DNA of 64,000 nucleotides from the NCBI RefSeq assembly GCF_040096225.1, contig NZ_JBBMFC010000002.1, forward strand, positions 130,738 through 194,737. The letters are read 5' to 3'. Numbering within the stretch: position 1 is the stretch's first letter; each line of letters starts with the position of its first letter. Made by a program: the position numbers and the translations under genes. Positions 23,539 through 31,328 of the stretch are shown one piece after another. Source of the DNA: Hominiventricola aquisgranensis. GTDB taxonomy: Bacteria > Bacillota > Clostridia > Lachnospirales > Lachnospiraceae. The notes beneath the pieces were generated by a model. That model ran no database searches. It saw only the letters and a list, made by a program, of their open reading frames with translations, and was not told where the DNA came from.

Positions 23539-24876
23539 ATGAATAATGAATCATTTATGAAAGAAAAACCTGTAATAGGATTGGTACTGTCCATGTCATT
23601 GCCCATGGTATTTTCCATGATGGTCAATGCACTTTATAATATTGTAGACAGTTTTTTTGTGGCAAAGATCAGTGAAGATGCCATGACAGCACTGTCGCTT
23701 GTATTTCCTGTTCAGAATCTGATGAGTGCAGTGTCGATCGGGTTTGGTGTCGGAATCAATGCAGTGATCGCATTCTTCTTGGGAGCAGGAGAAAAGAAAA
23801 AGGCGGATCAGGCAGCGTCACTGGGATTTTTCTGGAACGCGGTACAAGGGCTGGTACTGACAGTGGTATGTATTGCAATTATTCCAGTATTTCTGCGTCT
23901 GTTCAGTAATGATGAAAGAACGATCAGATATGCGCTGGAATATTCAAGAATTGTATTTTTATTTGGTGTGATCATCTCTTGCAGCCTTTCCTTTGAGAAG
24001 ATTTTTCAGGCAGTGGGACGTATGAAGGTTTCCATGGCAGGTCTTCTGGTTGGATGCCTTACAAATATCATTCTGGATCCGATCTTGATTTTCGGAGTTG
24101 GATCATTTCCAGGGATGGGAATAAAAGGGGCTGCACTGGCAACCGGGATCGGACAGATGGCAACGGTAGTTTTATATGTAGGAATCTACATTATCCGCCC
24201 TATTTCTGTGAAGATCAGTATTTGCAATCTGGATTTTAAGAGCGGAATCACGAAGAGATTGTATGCCATCGGTATTCCGGCAATCTTGAATATGGCACTT
24301 CCGTCGCTTCTGATTTCTTCTTTGAATGCGATCCTGGCAGGCTTCTCAGAAAGCTATGTCATGGTCCTTGGAGTTTATTACAAGCTGCAGACATTTTTGT
24401 ATCTGACGGCAAATGGGATCGTGCAGGGAATCCGACCTCTGGTTGGATATAATTATGGCGCAGGGGAGTATGGAAGAGTGCATAAGATTTTCAATACTGC
24501 ACTGACATTTTCTGCAGTGATCATGGTGTTTGGAACAGGACTGTGCCTGTTGATGCCTGAGCATCTGATCGGTATGTTTACAACCAATACGCAGACGATT
24601 CAGATTGGTGCCAGTGCTCTTCGCATCATCAGTATTGGATTTGCGGTGTCATCCATCTCGGTAACTGCATGTGGTGCGCTTGAAGGACTGAATATGGGAA
24701 CTCCATCTCTGATCATTTCACTGCTCCGTTATGTGATCCTGATCATTCCGGCTGCATTTGTATTGAGCCGTTTTCTTGGAGCTGCAGGTGTATGGCATGC
24801 CTTCTGGATCACTGAGTGGATCACAGCAGCTGCGTCCTGGTATATCTACCGGAAACATGCGGTTGGGAATGCATAA
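23539..24876 (+). CDS. MATE family efflux transporter
   Basis: A 445-aa membrane antiporter with about 12 hydrophobic segments. The N-terminal MATE block (LVLSMSLPMVFSMMVNALYN, then IVDSFFVAKIS) and the repeated second half (GIPAILNMALPSLLISSLNA) are clear. ATG 23539 has AAGGAGA 8 bp upstream; an in-frame extension reaching into the palindromic element lacks a ribosome site. Expression is probably set by the upstream leader. If that leader is guanidine-responsive, this would be a guanidine exporter; otherwise the substrate is unknown. It is not a close copy of the MATE protein at 2.1 kb. Confidence 0.92.
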   Translation: MNNESFMKEKPVIGLVLSMSLPMVFSMMVNALYNIVDSFFVAKISEDAMTALSLVFPVQNLMSAVSIGFGVGINAVIAFFLGAGEKKKADQAASLGFFWNAVQGLVLTVVCIAIIPVFLRLFSNDERTIRYALEYSRIVFLFGVIISCSLSFEKIFQAVGRMKVSMAGLLVGCLTNIILDPILIFGVGSFPGMGIKGAALATGIGQMATVVLYVGIYIIRPISVKISICNLDFKSGITKRLYAIGIPAILNMALPSLLISSLNAILAGFSESYVMVLGVYYKLQTFLYLTANGIVQGIRPLVGYNYGAGEYGRVHKIFNTALTFSAVIMVFGTGLCLLMPEHLIGMFTTNTQTIQIGASALRIISIGFAVSSISVTACGALEGLNMGTPSLIISLLRYVILIIPAAFVLSRFLGAAGVWHAFWITEWITAAASWYIYRKHAVGNA

Positions 24877-24885
24877 CATGAAAAA

Positions 24886-24921
24886 CTGTCTTGGACATGC
24901 GGCACTGGTCCAATGAGACAG
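24886..24921 (+). terminator. Weak hairpin after the MATE gene
   Basis: CTGTCT-TGGAC (24886-24896) pairs with GTCCA-AGACAG (within 24908-24921) with a 3-nt bulge. No T-run follows, so termination is uncertain. Confidence 0.45.
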
Positions 24922-24940
24922 ATTCAGGAACTGGCAAAAT

Positions 24941-24986
24941 ATATCCCCCCGGGAGGCTTGTAAAATTTTTAACAAACCGGTATGAT
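24941..24986 (+). promoter_or_regulatory. C-tract site D and promoter of the second methyltransferase
   Basis: ATAT followed by CCCCCCGGGAGG (24945-24956), the same ATAT-C-tract design as sites A and B. It ends directly before -35 TTGTAA (24958-24963), which is followed by a 17-bp spacer and -10 TATGAT (24981-24986). The C-tract therefore lies just upstream of the polymerase site. The recurrence of this motif at two methyltransferase-linked loci suggests a shared regulator. Confidence 0.5.
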
Positions 24987-25017
24987 GATATCCACAGAAA
25001 GATCGGAGAGAGAAACT

Positions 25018-25728
25018 ATGAGTCATACACTGGAAGAGATCCGCAGCTATTGGAACAGCCGGGCAGAAGGTTACACACAGAGTAACCGGGAAGAGCTGGA
25101 AGGGGAGAGTCGGATCTACTGGGAAAAACATATCACAGAGGCATTGAGAGGACAGGATTGTGTACGCGTACTGGATGTTGGCTGCGGACCTGGATTTTTC
25201 TCTGTATTGCTGGCAAAGATGGGCCATGAAGTCACCGCCATTGATTACACGGAAAACATGCTGACAGAAGCCAGAAAAAATGCAGAACATTATGGAGTGC
25301 AGGTGCATTTTCAACAGATGGATGCTCAGCAGCTGGAGTTTGAAGACAACAGCTTTGACCTGGTCATCAGCCGAAATGTATTGTGGAATCTGGAAAATCC
25401 TGAGCAGGCTTATAAGGAGTGGTTCCGAGTATTAAAGCCAGGCGGAATCTTATTAAACTGTGACGGGAATTTTTACTATTATGTGACCGATGCAGAGTAC
25501 GGGGATCGGACAAGATGGGAACACAAATATATGAATGGTGTCTGCGCCAATCCCATTGACCGGATCGGAGAATCCCTGCCAATGGCGAGAGAACTTCGTC
25601 CCCAATGGGATGACAGAACCCTTTGTGCATTGGGGGCTTCGGAAGTGACTTCAGAAGTAACCAATGAGAAAGATCTGGACGATGGACATCGCCTGATCCT
25701 GAATTTTGTGATCCGTGCGGTAAAGTAG
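25018..25728 (+). CDS. Class I SAM-dependent methyltransferase
   Basis: A 236-aa soluble enzyme. Motif I VLDVGCGPGFFSVLLAKMGH is at about residues 45-64, acidic loop AIDYTENML, motif II DLVISRNVLW, post-motif LKPGGILLNCDGN. ATG 25018 has GGAGAGAG upstream; earlier in-frame ATGs lie inside the -10 element and are discarded. It shares the R-x-(L/V)-(L/V)-W box, KEW-x-RVLKPGG and a SLPM motif with the methyltransferase at 6992. Monocistronic as far as can be seen, with a C-tract promoter like those of the ABC operons. Substrate unknown. Confidence 0.85.
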   Translation: MSHTLEEIRSYWNSRAEGYTQSNREELEGESRIYWEKHITEALRGQDCVRVLDVGCGPGFFSVLLAKMGHEVTAIDYTENMLTEARKNAEHYGVQVHFQQMDAQQLEFEDNSFDLVISRNVLWNLENPEQAYKEWFRVLKPGGILLNCDGNFYYYVTDAEYGDRTRWEHKYMNGVCANPIDRIGESLPMARELRPQWDDRTLCALGASEVTSEVTNEKDLDDGHRLILNFVIRAVK

Positions 25729-25740
25729 TGAGTCCATAAA

Positions 25741-25769
25741 AGCGGTATCGGGGGTCAACCGATACCGCC
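25741..25769 (-). terminator. Terminator of the NSS symporter gene
   Basis: GCGGTATCGG (from 25741) pairs with CCGATACCGC (to 25768). On the minus strand the stem includes the last codons of the symporter gene and is followed by TTTTAT. Confidence 0.7.
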
Positions 25770-27077
25770 AAGTGCGATCCCGAGGATCAACACAAGAAAA
25801 CAGACAGGAACATAAATGTATTTGCAGACGGGATAGAACATCTTGGTAAAAGGTGTCTCCCGTCCTTTGTTTACCTGGGATTCCACGTAAGATCGTCCAA
25901 ATACCCAGAAGAACATGATGCCTGCAAGGCCTGCACCAAGCGGGCAGATGTAGATAGACAGCACATCCATCCAATCAGAGACGATCCCCTGGATCAGCAG
26001 AGAGACAATCATACCGATCCCAGCGATGATGGCGCAGGATGCTTTCCTGCCAAGTCCGGTCTTTTCCTGGACCGTTGCGACAGGAGCTTCATAAAGGTTC
26101 ATCAGAGATGTCATTCCTGCAAGGAAGACTGCGGTGAAGAAGAGGATGGCAATCAGCCATCCGCCAGGCATGGAACGGATCAGATGGGGCAGGAAGATAA
26201 ATAACAGTCCAGGACCGCCCTGATCAAGCTGTGCACCGGTGGTTGCCATGGCAGGAATGATAACAAGTGCTGCCAGCAGAGCTGCCAGTGTATCGAAAAA
26301 TCCAACTCTTGCGGCAGAGGCAGGGATATCTTCCTTATCGGATAAATAAGATCCGTAGATCAAGGTACCATTTCCGGCGACAGACAAGGAGAAGAATGCC
26401 TGCCCCAGGGCAAAGATCCAGGTGTTCGGATCAGATAATGCTGCAGGATCTATGCGGAAAATGTATTGATATCCGGCACTGGATCCTGGCTGAAATGCTA
26501 CGTAGATGCCAAGGATCACAAATAAGACAAAGAAAATGGGCATCATGATCTTGTTTGCTTTTTCAATACCGCTTCCCACACCGAACATGAGGATCACGAC
26601 ACAGATGCAAAGTGCCAGCACCTGCCAGAGATTATTTCCTCCGGCAGATGCCATAGTGCTGAAGCTTTCCGTAAATCCATCAATATTCTCTGCAGATAGG
26701 GTGGAACCGGTAAAAGTTCCTACCATATATTTTAAGATCCAGCCCATGACCACGGTATAACCAATTGCCATGGCAAGGGCACCAAGGACAGGGATCCAGC
26801 CCAGTATCTCACCAAGTTTCCGATTCCCTTTTGTCTCGCAGGCTGTACCGAAAGCATCGATGGGACCGGAACGGGTTCCTCTTCCCAGGCACATTTCTCC
26901 GATCACACCGGTGAATCCAATCAGAATAACAAAGATACAGTAAGGGATCAGAAAAGATCCGCCACCATATAAAGAGACTCTGGTAGGAAACATCCATATA
27001 TTTCCCATTCCTACAGCAGAGCCGATGCATGCCAGGATAAATCCCCACTGGCTGTTAAATGATTCTCGTTTTTTCAT
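25755..27077 (-). CDS. Neurotransmitter:sodium symporter (NSS/SNF) family transporter
   Basis: A 440-aa sodium-coupled importer with about 11 membrane helices. The N-terminus WGFILACIGSAVGMGNIWMF is the family hallmark and includes the unwound TM1 substrate/Na+ site. GSFLIPYCIFVILIGFTGVIGEMCLG follows. Bacterial members import amino acids (Trp, Tyr, Ala, Leu-type substrates); which one here cannot be told. The count of about 11 helices is the usual bacterial form. GGGAG lies upstream of the ATG on the minus strand. It is divergent from the hydrogenase gene. Confidence 0.93.
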   Translation of the reverse strand: MKKRESFNSQWGFILACIGSAVGMGNIWMFPTRVSLYGGGSFLIPYCIFVILIGFTGVIGEMCLGRGTRSGPIDAFGTACETKGNRKLGEILGWIPVLGALAMAIGYTVVMGWILKYMVGTFTGSTLSAENIDGFTESFSTMASAGGNNLWQVLALCICVVILMFGVGSGIEKANKIMMPIFFVLFVILGIYVAFQPGSSAGYQYIFRIDPAALSDPNTWIFALGQAFFSLSVAGNGTLIYGSYLSDKEDIPASAARVGFFDTLAALLAALVIIPAMATTGAQLDQGGPGLLFIFLPHLIRSMPGGWLIAILFFTAVFLAGMTSLMNLYEAPVATVQEKTGLGRKASCAIIAGIGMIVSLLIQGIVSDWMDVLSIYICPLGAGLAGIMFFWVFGRSYVESQVNKGRETPFTKMFYPVCKYIYVPVCFLVLILGIALGGIG

Positions 27078-27154
27078 ACTACTTTTCTCCCGTTTTTACA
27101 TATATGAAGAAAGTATACCACGAAATGCGAGAAGTTCCTATAACAAAATGTCAG

Positions 27155-27184
27155 TTGAACTGGCAGAATGTTTCATGATAGAAT
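27155..27184 (+). promoter_or_regulatory. Promoter of the hydrogenase gene
   Basis: -35 TTGAAC (27155-27160), 18-bp spacer, -10 TAGAAT (27179-27184), 44 bp before the start codon. Confidence 0.6.
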
Positions 27185-27227
27185 ACAAAAAATATATGTT
27201 AGAAGATAAAAGAAAGGGATGAAATGA

Positions 27228-28739
27228 ATGAGAGGATTATATTCTTCAAAGACCAAGATCCGTCATGAGATTTTTACAGAGATCGCCCGCATGGCTTATG
27301 AAGACGGAGACTGCAGACAGATGGAGCAGCTTCCGTATAAGATCGTACCGGGGGAGGTTGCTTCTTATAGAGAAAGTATTTTTTTGGAGAGAGCGGTTGT
27401 AGGAGAGAGACTTCGTGTGGCACTTGGTCTTTCTCTTAGGAAGATTTCCGAGCATTCCCTGATCTCCGAGGGAGTGGAGAACAGTCTGGTGGAGGAAAAA
27501 TATTATGAACCGCCTCTGATCAATATTATTAAATTTGCCTGTCATGCCTGTCCAGAGAACCGGGTGATCGTGACCGAAGGATGTCAGGGCTGTCTGGAAC
27601 ATCCATGTAAAGAGGTCTGTCCGAAGGGAGCTATTTCCATGGTAAATGGAAAGTCTCACGTTGATCCGGAGAAATGTATCAAATGTGGCAGATGCGTGGA
27701 GGCCTGTCCCTATAATGCGATCATTCATCAGGAACGTCCGTGTGCAAAAGCCTGTGGCATGAATGCTATTCATTCTGATGAACATGGAAGAGCTGAGATT
27801 GATCAGGAGAAATGTGTGTCCTGTGGTATGTGTCTGGTCAGCTGTCCGTTCAGTGCCATCGTTGACAAAGGTCAGATTTTCCAGACCATTCTTGCCATGA
27901 AGACAGGTACTCCGGTTTATGCGATCGTTGCACCGGCGGTAGCTGGTCAGTTCGGACCGGATATGAAGCCGGAGAAGATCCGCCCGGCATTCCAGGCATT
28001 GGGATTCGAGGATGTGATCGAAGTAGCGGTAGGAGCAGATCTCTGTACCATTGAAGAAGCAAAGGATTTTATGAAGGAAGTACCGGAAGAGCTGCCATTC
28101 ATGGCAACTTCCTGCTGTCCGGCATGGTCCATGATGGCGAAGAAGCTGTTCCCGGAGCAGGCAAAATGTATCTCCATGGCATTGACACCTATGGTGCTTA
28201 CTGCCCGTCTGATCAAACAGCAGAATCCAGACTGCAAGATTGTCTTTGTAGGACCTTGTGCAGCGAAGAAGTTGGAAGCCAGCCGGAAAACTATCCGCAG
28301 CTATGTAGATTTTGTACTGACATTTGAAGAGCTGCAAGGTATGTTTGATGCCAAAGGGGTAGACTTCAAGGAACTGCCGGATGGAGAGCCGCTGATGCAG
28401 GCAAGTGCTGATGGCCGTGGATTTGCGTCAAGCGGTGGTGTGGCATCTGCAGTAGTTAACGCGATCCGTAGAATGGAACCGAACCGTGAGGTGAAAGTAG
28501 TCAGCGCAGAAGGTCTCGCCAATTGTAAGAAGATGCTGCAGCTTGCAAAGGCTGGAAAATACAATGGATATCTGTTGGAAGGCATGGCCTGTCCAGGCGG
28601 TTGCATTGCCGGAGCAGGAACTATTCAGCCGATTAAGAAGACAGCAGCTTCGTTGGAACAGATGAAGAAGCAGGCACCTTTTGAGGAAAGTATGGATACG
28701 GTATACGATGCTATGCTTCCAATCCTCGAAAAGCTATAA
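27228..28739 (+). CDS. Monomeric [FeFe]-hydrogenase (group B-like)
   Basis: A 503-aa iron-sulfur enzyme. The N-terminal region (1-100) is unassigned. A ferredoxin-like region (about 105-215) has several CxxCxxC clusters (CQGCLEHPCKEVCP, CIKCGRCVEACP, CVSCGMCLVSCP). The H-cluster domain has motif 1 TSCCPAW, motif 2 GPCAAKKLEA in place of the classical MPCxxKxxE, and motif 3 EGMACPGGC. The motif 2 variation is why I place it near group B rather than the prototypical group A. It would reduce protons or oxidise H2 with ferredoxin in the cytoplasm. No maturation genes (hydE, hydF, hydG) are in the window. AGAAAGGGATG precedes the ATG. Confidence 0.9.
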   Translation: MRGLYSSKTKIRHEIFTEIARMAYEDGDCRQMEQLPYKIVPGEVASYRESIFLERAVVGERLRVALGLSLRKISEHSLISEGVENSLVEEKYYEPPLINIIKFACHACPENRVIVTEGCQGCLEHPCKEVCPKGAISMVNGKSHVDPEKCIKCGRCVEACPYNAIIHQERPCAKACGMNAIHSDEHGRAEIDQEKCVSCGMCLVSCPFSAIVDKGQIFQTILAMKTGTPVYAIVAPAVAGQFGPDMKPEKIRPAFQALGFEDVIEVAVGADLCTIEEAKDFMKEVPEELPFMATSCCPAWSMMAKKLFPEQAKCISMALTPMVLTARLIKQQNPDCKIVFVGPCAAKKLEASRKTIRSYVDFVLTFEELQGMFDAKGVDFKELPDGEPLMQASADGRGFASSGGVASAVVNAIRRMEPNREVKVVSAEGLANCKKMLQLAKAGKYNGYLLEGMACPGGCIAGAGTIQPIKKTAASLEQMKKQAPFEESMDTVYDAMLPILEKL

Positions 28740-28755
28740 ACCTATAAAGTAATGC

Positions 28756-28836
28756 AAAATATCCATGGAAATGAACCGCATGCTTACATGAGCGGAGCAT
28801 AGCCATGGATATTTTATGTGGCGCATAGCGCTACAT
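28756..28836. terminator. Bidirectional terminator structures between convergent hydA-like and bioY genes
   Basis: AAAATATCCATGG (28756-28768) and CCATGGATATTTT (28803-28815) form a perfect 13-bp stem with U-rich ends on both strands. The loop contains CCGC/GCGG and ATGCT/AGCAT pairings. A second hairpin, ATGTGGCGC-ATA-GCGCTACAT, follows at 28816-28836. TACATGAGC is present twice, at 28785 and 28832. Confidence 0.75.
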
Positions 28837-28871
28837 GAGCAAAATGGAAAGCCTCGAAGGGACGATTTTAT

Positions 28872-29420
28872 TTACTGCAGATTGATTCCGCCTCTGGTCA
28901 GTGTTTTGCGGATGACAACGGCAACCAGCATAGCACCCAGTACGGACAGTATATCTTTTGCCAGATACGGTACAGATACCAGCAGAAAGGCTGCCGGAAA
29001 AGTGATCTGAGCAATGATAGAGTAGTGGAAGGCACCCAGTACATGGCAGATCAGTAAGCCCACAACACCAAGACCGAAGGAAGCGACTTTATTTTTTAGA
29101 TGAAGCCCAAGACCACAGAAAAATGCCAGGAACAGGAAACCATAGAGGAAACCGCCAGTGTAGCCCACCAGTTTTCCGATACCTGCAGTCATACCGGTGA
29201 AGACAGGAACTCCGGCAAAGCCAAGCAGAAGGTATAACAGGACACATAAAGTTCCGTTTTTACGGCCAAGCACATAACCGCACAGAGCCACTGCGAATGT
29301 CTGAAGGGTGATAGGTACGCCGGATGGCATAGGAATCTGTAAAATAGAGAGAACTGCCAGAACAGCAGTAAACATACCGATGGTTGTAATAGTTGCGGTG
29401 TTAAATGAATGTTCTTTCAT
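28872..29420 (-). CDS. bioY: Biotin ECF transporter S component
   Basis: A 182-aa membrane protein with six hydrophobic helices. The BioY block PSGVPITLQTFAVALCGYVLG is present, as are GKLVGYTGGFLYGFLFLAFF and the C-terminal YLAKDILSVLGAMLVA. It binds biotin and couples to the shared ECF module (EcfA, EcfA', EcfT), which is not in the window. The ATG at 29420 has TAAGGAG upstream on the minus strand, inside a BirA-like operator, so import should shut off when biotin is sufficient. Confidence 0.93.
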   Translation of the reverse strand: MKEHSFNTATITTIGMFTAVLAVLSILQIPMPSGVPITLQTFAVALCGYVLGRKNGTLCVLLYLLLGFAGVPVFTGMTAGIGKLVGYTGGFLYGFLFLAFFCGLGLHLKNKVASFGLGVVGLLICHVLGAFHYSIIAQITFPAAFLLVSVPYLAKDILSVLGAMLVAVVIRKTLTRGGINLQ

Positions 29421-29421
29421 A

Positions 29422-29454
29422 ATAGTAAACTCCTTACTGAAATTTGTTTACTAT
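29422..29454 (-). promoter_or_regulatory. BirA-like operator overlapping the bioY ribosome binding site
   Basis: A perfect 9-bp inverted repeat ATAGTAAAC - 15 bp - GTTTACTAT. The half-site and spacing agree with the general BirA operator (inverted G(T/A)(T/A)AAC-type halves 14-16 bp apart). It ends 2 bp before the bioY start, and the Shine-Dalgarno lies in the spacer. Assignment rests on family knowledge and the gene behind it. Confidence 0.7.
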
Positions 29455-29487
29455 TATAGAAAGAATTCATTCGAAAGTCAAGTTTCG

Positions 29488-29862
29488 TTATTCTGAGATT
29501 ATTTTGTGGGAGAGCTGCTTGATCTTTTCAAAGCTCTCATCGCTGATCACGTGCTCCATACGGCAGGCATCTTTTTTTGCAATCTCTTCGGCCACACCGA
29601 TAGAAATCAGAAACTGGCTGATAACCAGGTGGCGTTCATAGATCTTCAGTGCGATGGATAAGCCGGATCCAGTCAGGATCAGATTACCGTGTTCATCCAG
29701 CGTTACAAAGCCATTCTCACGAAGTCGCTTCATGGCAACACTGACACTTGGCTTGCTGTATTCCAGATAGTTAGCTACATCAATGGAGCGGACATTTCCA
29801 AGTTCTCTTGAGAGAACCAGTATTGCTTCCAGATAATCTTCTGGTGATTCCTGCATTTTCAT
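29488..29862 (-). CDS. DtxR/MntR-family metal-dependent transcriptional regulator
   Basis: A 124-aa regulator. A winged helix (ESPEDYLEAILVLSRELGNV, recognition region YSKPSVSVAMKRLRENG) is followed by the dimerisation/metal-binding domain with ERHLVISQFL and CRMEHVISDESFEKI. These match the conserved E-R-H and C-x-x-E-H metal ligands. No C-terminal SH3-like domain, so it is the MntR-size class. GGGGGAA precedes the start. It lies 67 bp upstream of bioY in the same direction, but the operator between them suggests separate control. Its metal (Mn or Fe) cannot be told. Confidence 0.9.
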   Translation of the reverse strand: MKMQESPEDYLEAILVLSRELGNVRSIDVANYLEYSKPSVSVAMKRLRENGFVTLDEHGNLILTGSGLSIALKIYERHLVISQFLISIGVAEEIAKKDACRMEHVISDESFEKIKQLSHKIISE

Positions 29863-29930
29863 AGGATCATTCCCCCGTTGTTAATAGATTGTCATGCACA
29901 CAGCATAACACAGTTGAACTTGGATTGCAA

Positions 29931-29959
29931 TTGAAAATCCTGTGGAAAGCAGGTATAAT
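29931..29959 (+). promoter_or_regulatory. Promoter of the VWA/MoxR operon
   Basis: -35 TTGAAA (29931-29936), a 17-bp spacer, -10 TATAAT (29954-29959), 25 bp before the chosen ATG. This near-consensus promoter decides against longer upstream starts. Confidence 0.75.
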
Positions 29960-29984
29960 GATGCATGGAAAAGGGGGAAAGGCT

Positions 29985-31328
29985 ATGGCTCTGGTTAGTC
30001 AGTCTGAACTGGCGGGAAAAATAATCAAATTGACCGCCATGCGGTTGGATACAAAGCTTCCATGGCTTACGGAAGCCATTCATCTGCCGGAATGTAGTTT
30101 TGATTTAAAACAGACATCTGGAACAGACGGAAGCAGGCTTTGCTGGAATACAGAAGAGGTCTTTAAGACCTACGCAGAAGATCCCGTTCTTCTGGAACGG
30201 AGATACCTGCATCTGATCCTCCATCTTCTCTATCTGCATCCTTATCGCAGAAAAAAAGAGACAGAATACCTTTGGTGGCTGGCCTGTGACTTGCTGACGG
30301 AATACCGCATAGACCGAATGAATATAGCAGGGTTTGAACGCCCTGTTCCTGTGGGCAGAAGCCGGATCTATCGAAAACTCAAGGAAGAAAAGGTTGTGCT
30401 TCAGGAACATTCGCTGGCACTCTGGCTGGAGAAGCTAAAGCCAGAGATGATAAAGGAACTGGAAAATGTTTTTCGAAGAGATGAGCATGCATACTGGCGA
30501 CAGATGGAAGCATCCTTGCCGTCAGAACAGCGAATCCGCAGGGAAAAGATGCCAGATCAGGTAGTTGTCGGACTGCAAAAGCAGCTGACGGCAATGCATC
30601 GCTGGCGAACGGTCTTTGAGTCATTGGAGCTGCGGAAAAGTGAACACAGGCGGCAGAAGGGCGGAAGCGCCGGAGACGTGGAAGAGATGATCGTGCTTCA
30701 GAAGGAACGAGGATATGACTACCGGCAGTTTTTGCAGCAGTTTGCAGTGACTGGTGAGGAACGATGTCTGGATATGGACAGTTTTGACTATATTCCTTAT
30801 GATTACAGCCGTCGGATGTATGAACGGCTGGTGCTTCTGGAACCGTTGGAATATAAGGAAGTCCGCCGTTTATCGGATCTGGTGATCGCCATTGATACAT
30901 CAGGCTCCTGTTCCGGGGAGATTGTGCGGCGGTTTTTGGAGGAGACCTGGAGCATCCTCAATACAGAAGGGCAATTCTTTCGGAAAATGAACATCCATGT
31001 GATCCAGTGTGACTGTGTGATCCAGGAACATGAACAGATCACCTGCGAGGAAGAGTGGAAAGAGTATCTTGACAAGATCACCGTAAAAGGTGGAGGAGAT
31101 ACAGATTTTACGCCGGTGTTCCGGCTGGTGGAGAAACTGCAGAAAAATGGCAGGCTGAAAAATCTGAAAGGACTTCTCTATTTTACGGATGGAGATGGTA
31201 TCTATCCAACGGAACGTCCAGAATATGAAACCGCCTTTGTATTTTTGAATGAAGCACTGAAAAAAGGAAAACCGCCAGCATGGGCACACAGCCTGACACT
31301 GGATCTATGCGAGGAGACGACCACATGA
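29985..31328 (+). CDS. VWA-like domain protein (DUF2201 type)
   Basis: A 447-aa cytoplasmic protein. The N-terminal half (MALVSQSELAGKIIKLTAMR onward, with WWLACDLLTEYRID) resembles the putative metallopeptidase-like part of DUF2201 proteins, but a clear HExxH is missing. The C-terminus is a von Willebrand A fold with MIDAS DTSGSCS, a Thr in GGGDTDFTPVF and Asp in YFTDGDG. ATG 29985 fits the promoter at 29931 and AAGGGGGAAAGG. It overlaps the MoxR ATPase gene by 4 bp. MoxR-VWA pairs usually act as chaperones assembling or activating metal or multi-subunit enzymes; the client is unknown. Confidence 0.83.
   Translation: MALVSQSELAGKIIKLTAMRLDTKLPWLTEAIHLPECSFDLKQTSGTDGSRLCWNTEEVFKTYAEDPVLLERRYLHLILHLLYLHPYRRKKETEYLWWLACDLLTEYRIDRMNIAGFERPVPVGRSRIYRKLKEEKVVLQEHSLALWLEKLKPEMIKELENVFRRDEHAYWRQMEASLPSEQRIRREKMPDQVVVGLQKQLTAMHRWRTVFESLELRKSEHRRQKGGSAGDVEEMIVLQKERGYDYRQFLQQFAVTGEERCLDMDSFDYIPYDYSRRMYERLVLLEPLEYKEVRRLSDLVIAIDTSGSCSGEIVRRFLEETWSILNTEGQFFRKMNIHVIQCDCVIQEHEQITCEEEWKEYLDKITVKGGGDTDFTPVFRLVEKLQKNGRLKNLKGLLYFTDGDGIYPTERPEYETAFVFLNEALKKGKPPAWAHSLTLDLCEETTT

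Noticed and set aside
24982..25017. Upstream in-frame ATG codons (24982, 24985) as the start of the second methyltransferase
   Set aside because: They lie in the -10 box TATGAT of the gene's own promoter and lack a ribosome binding site; ATG 25018 has one.
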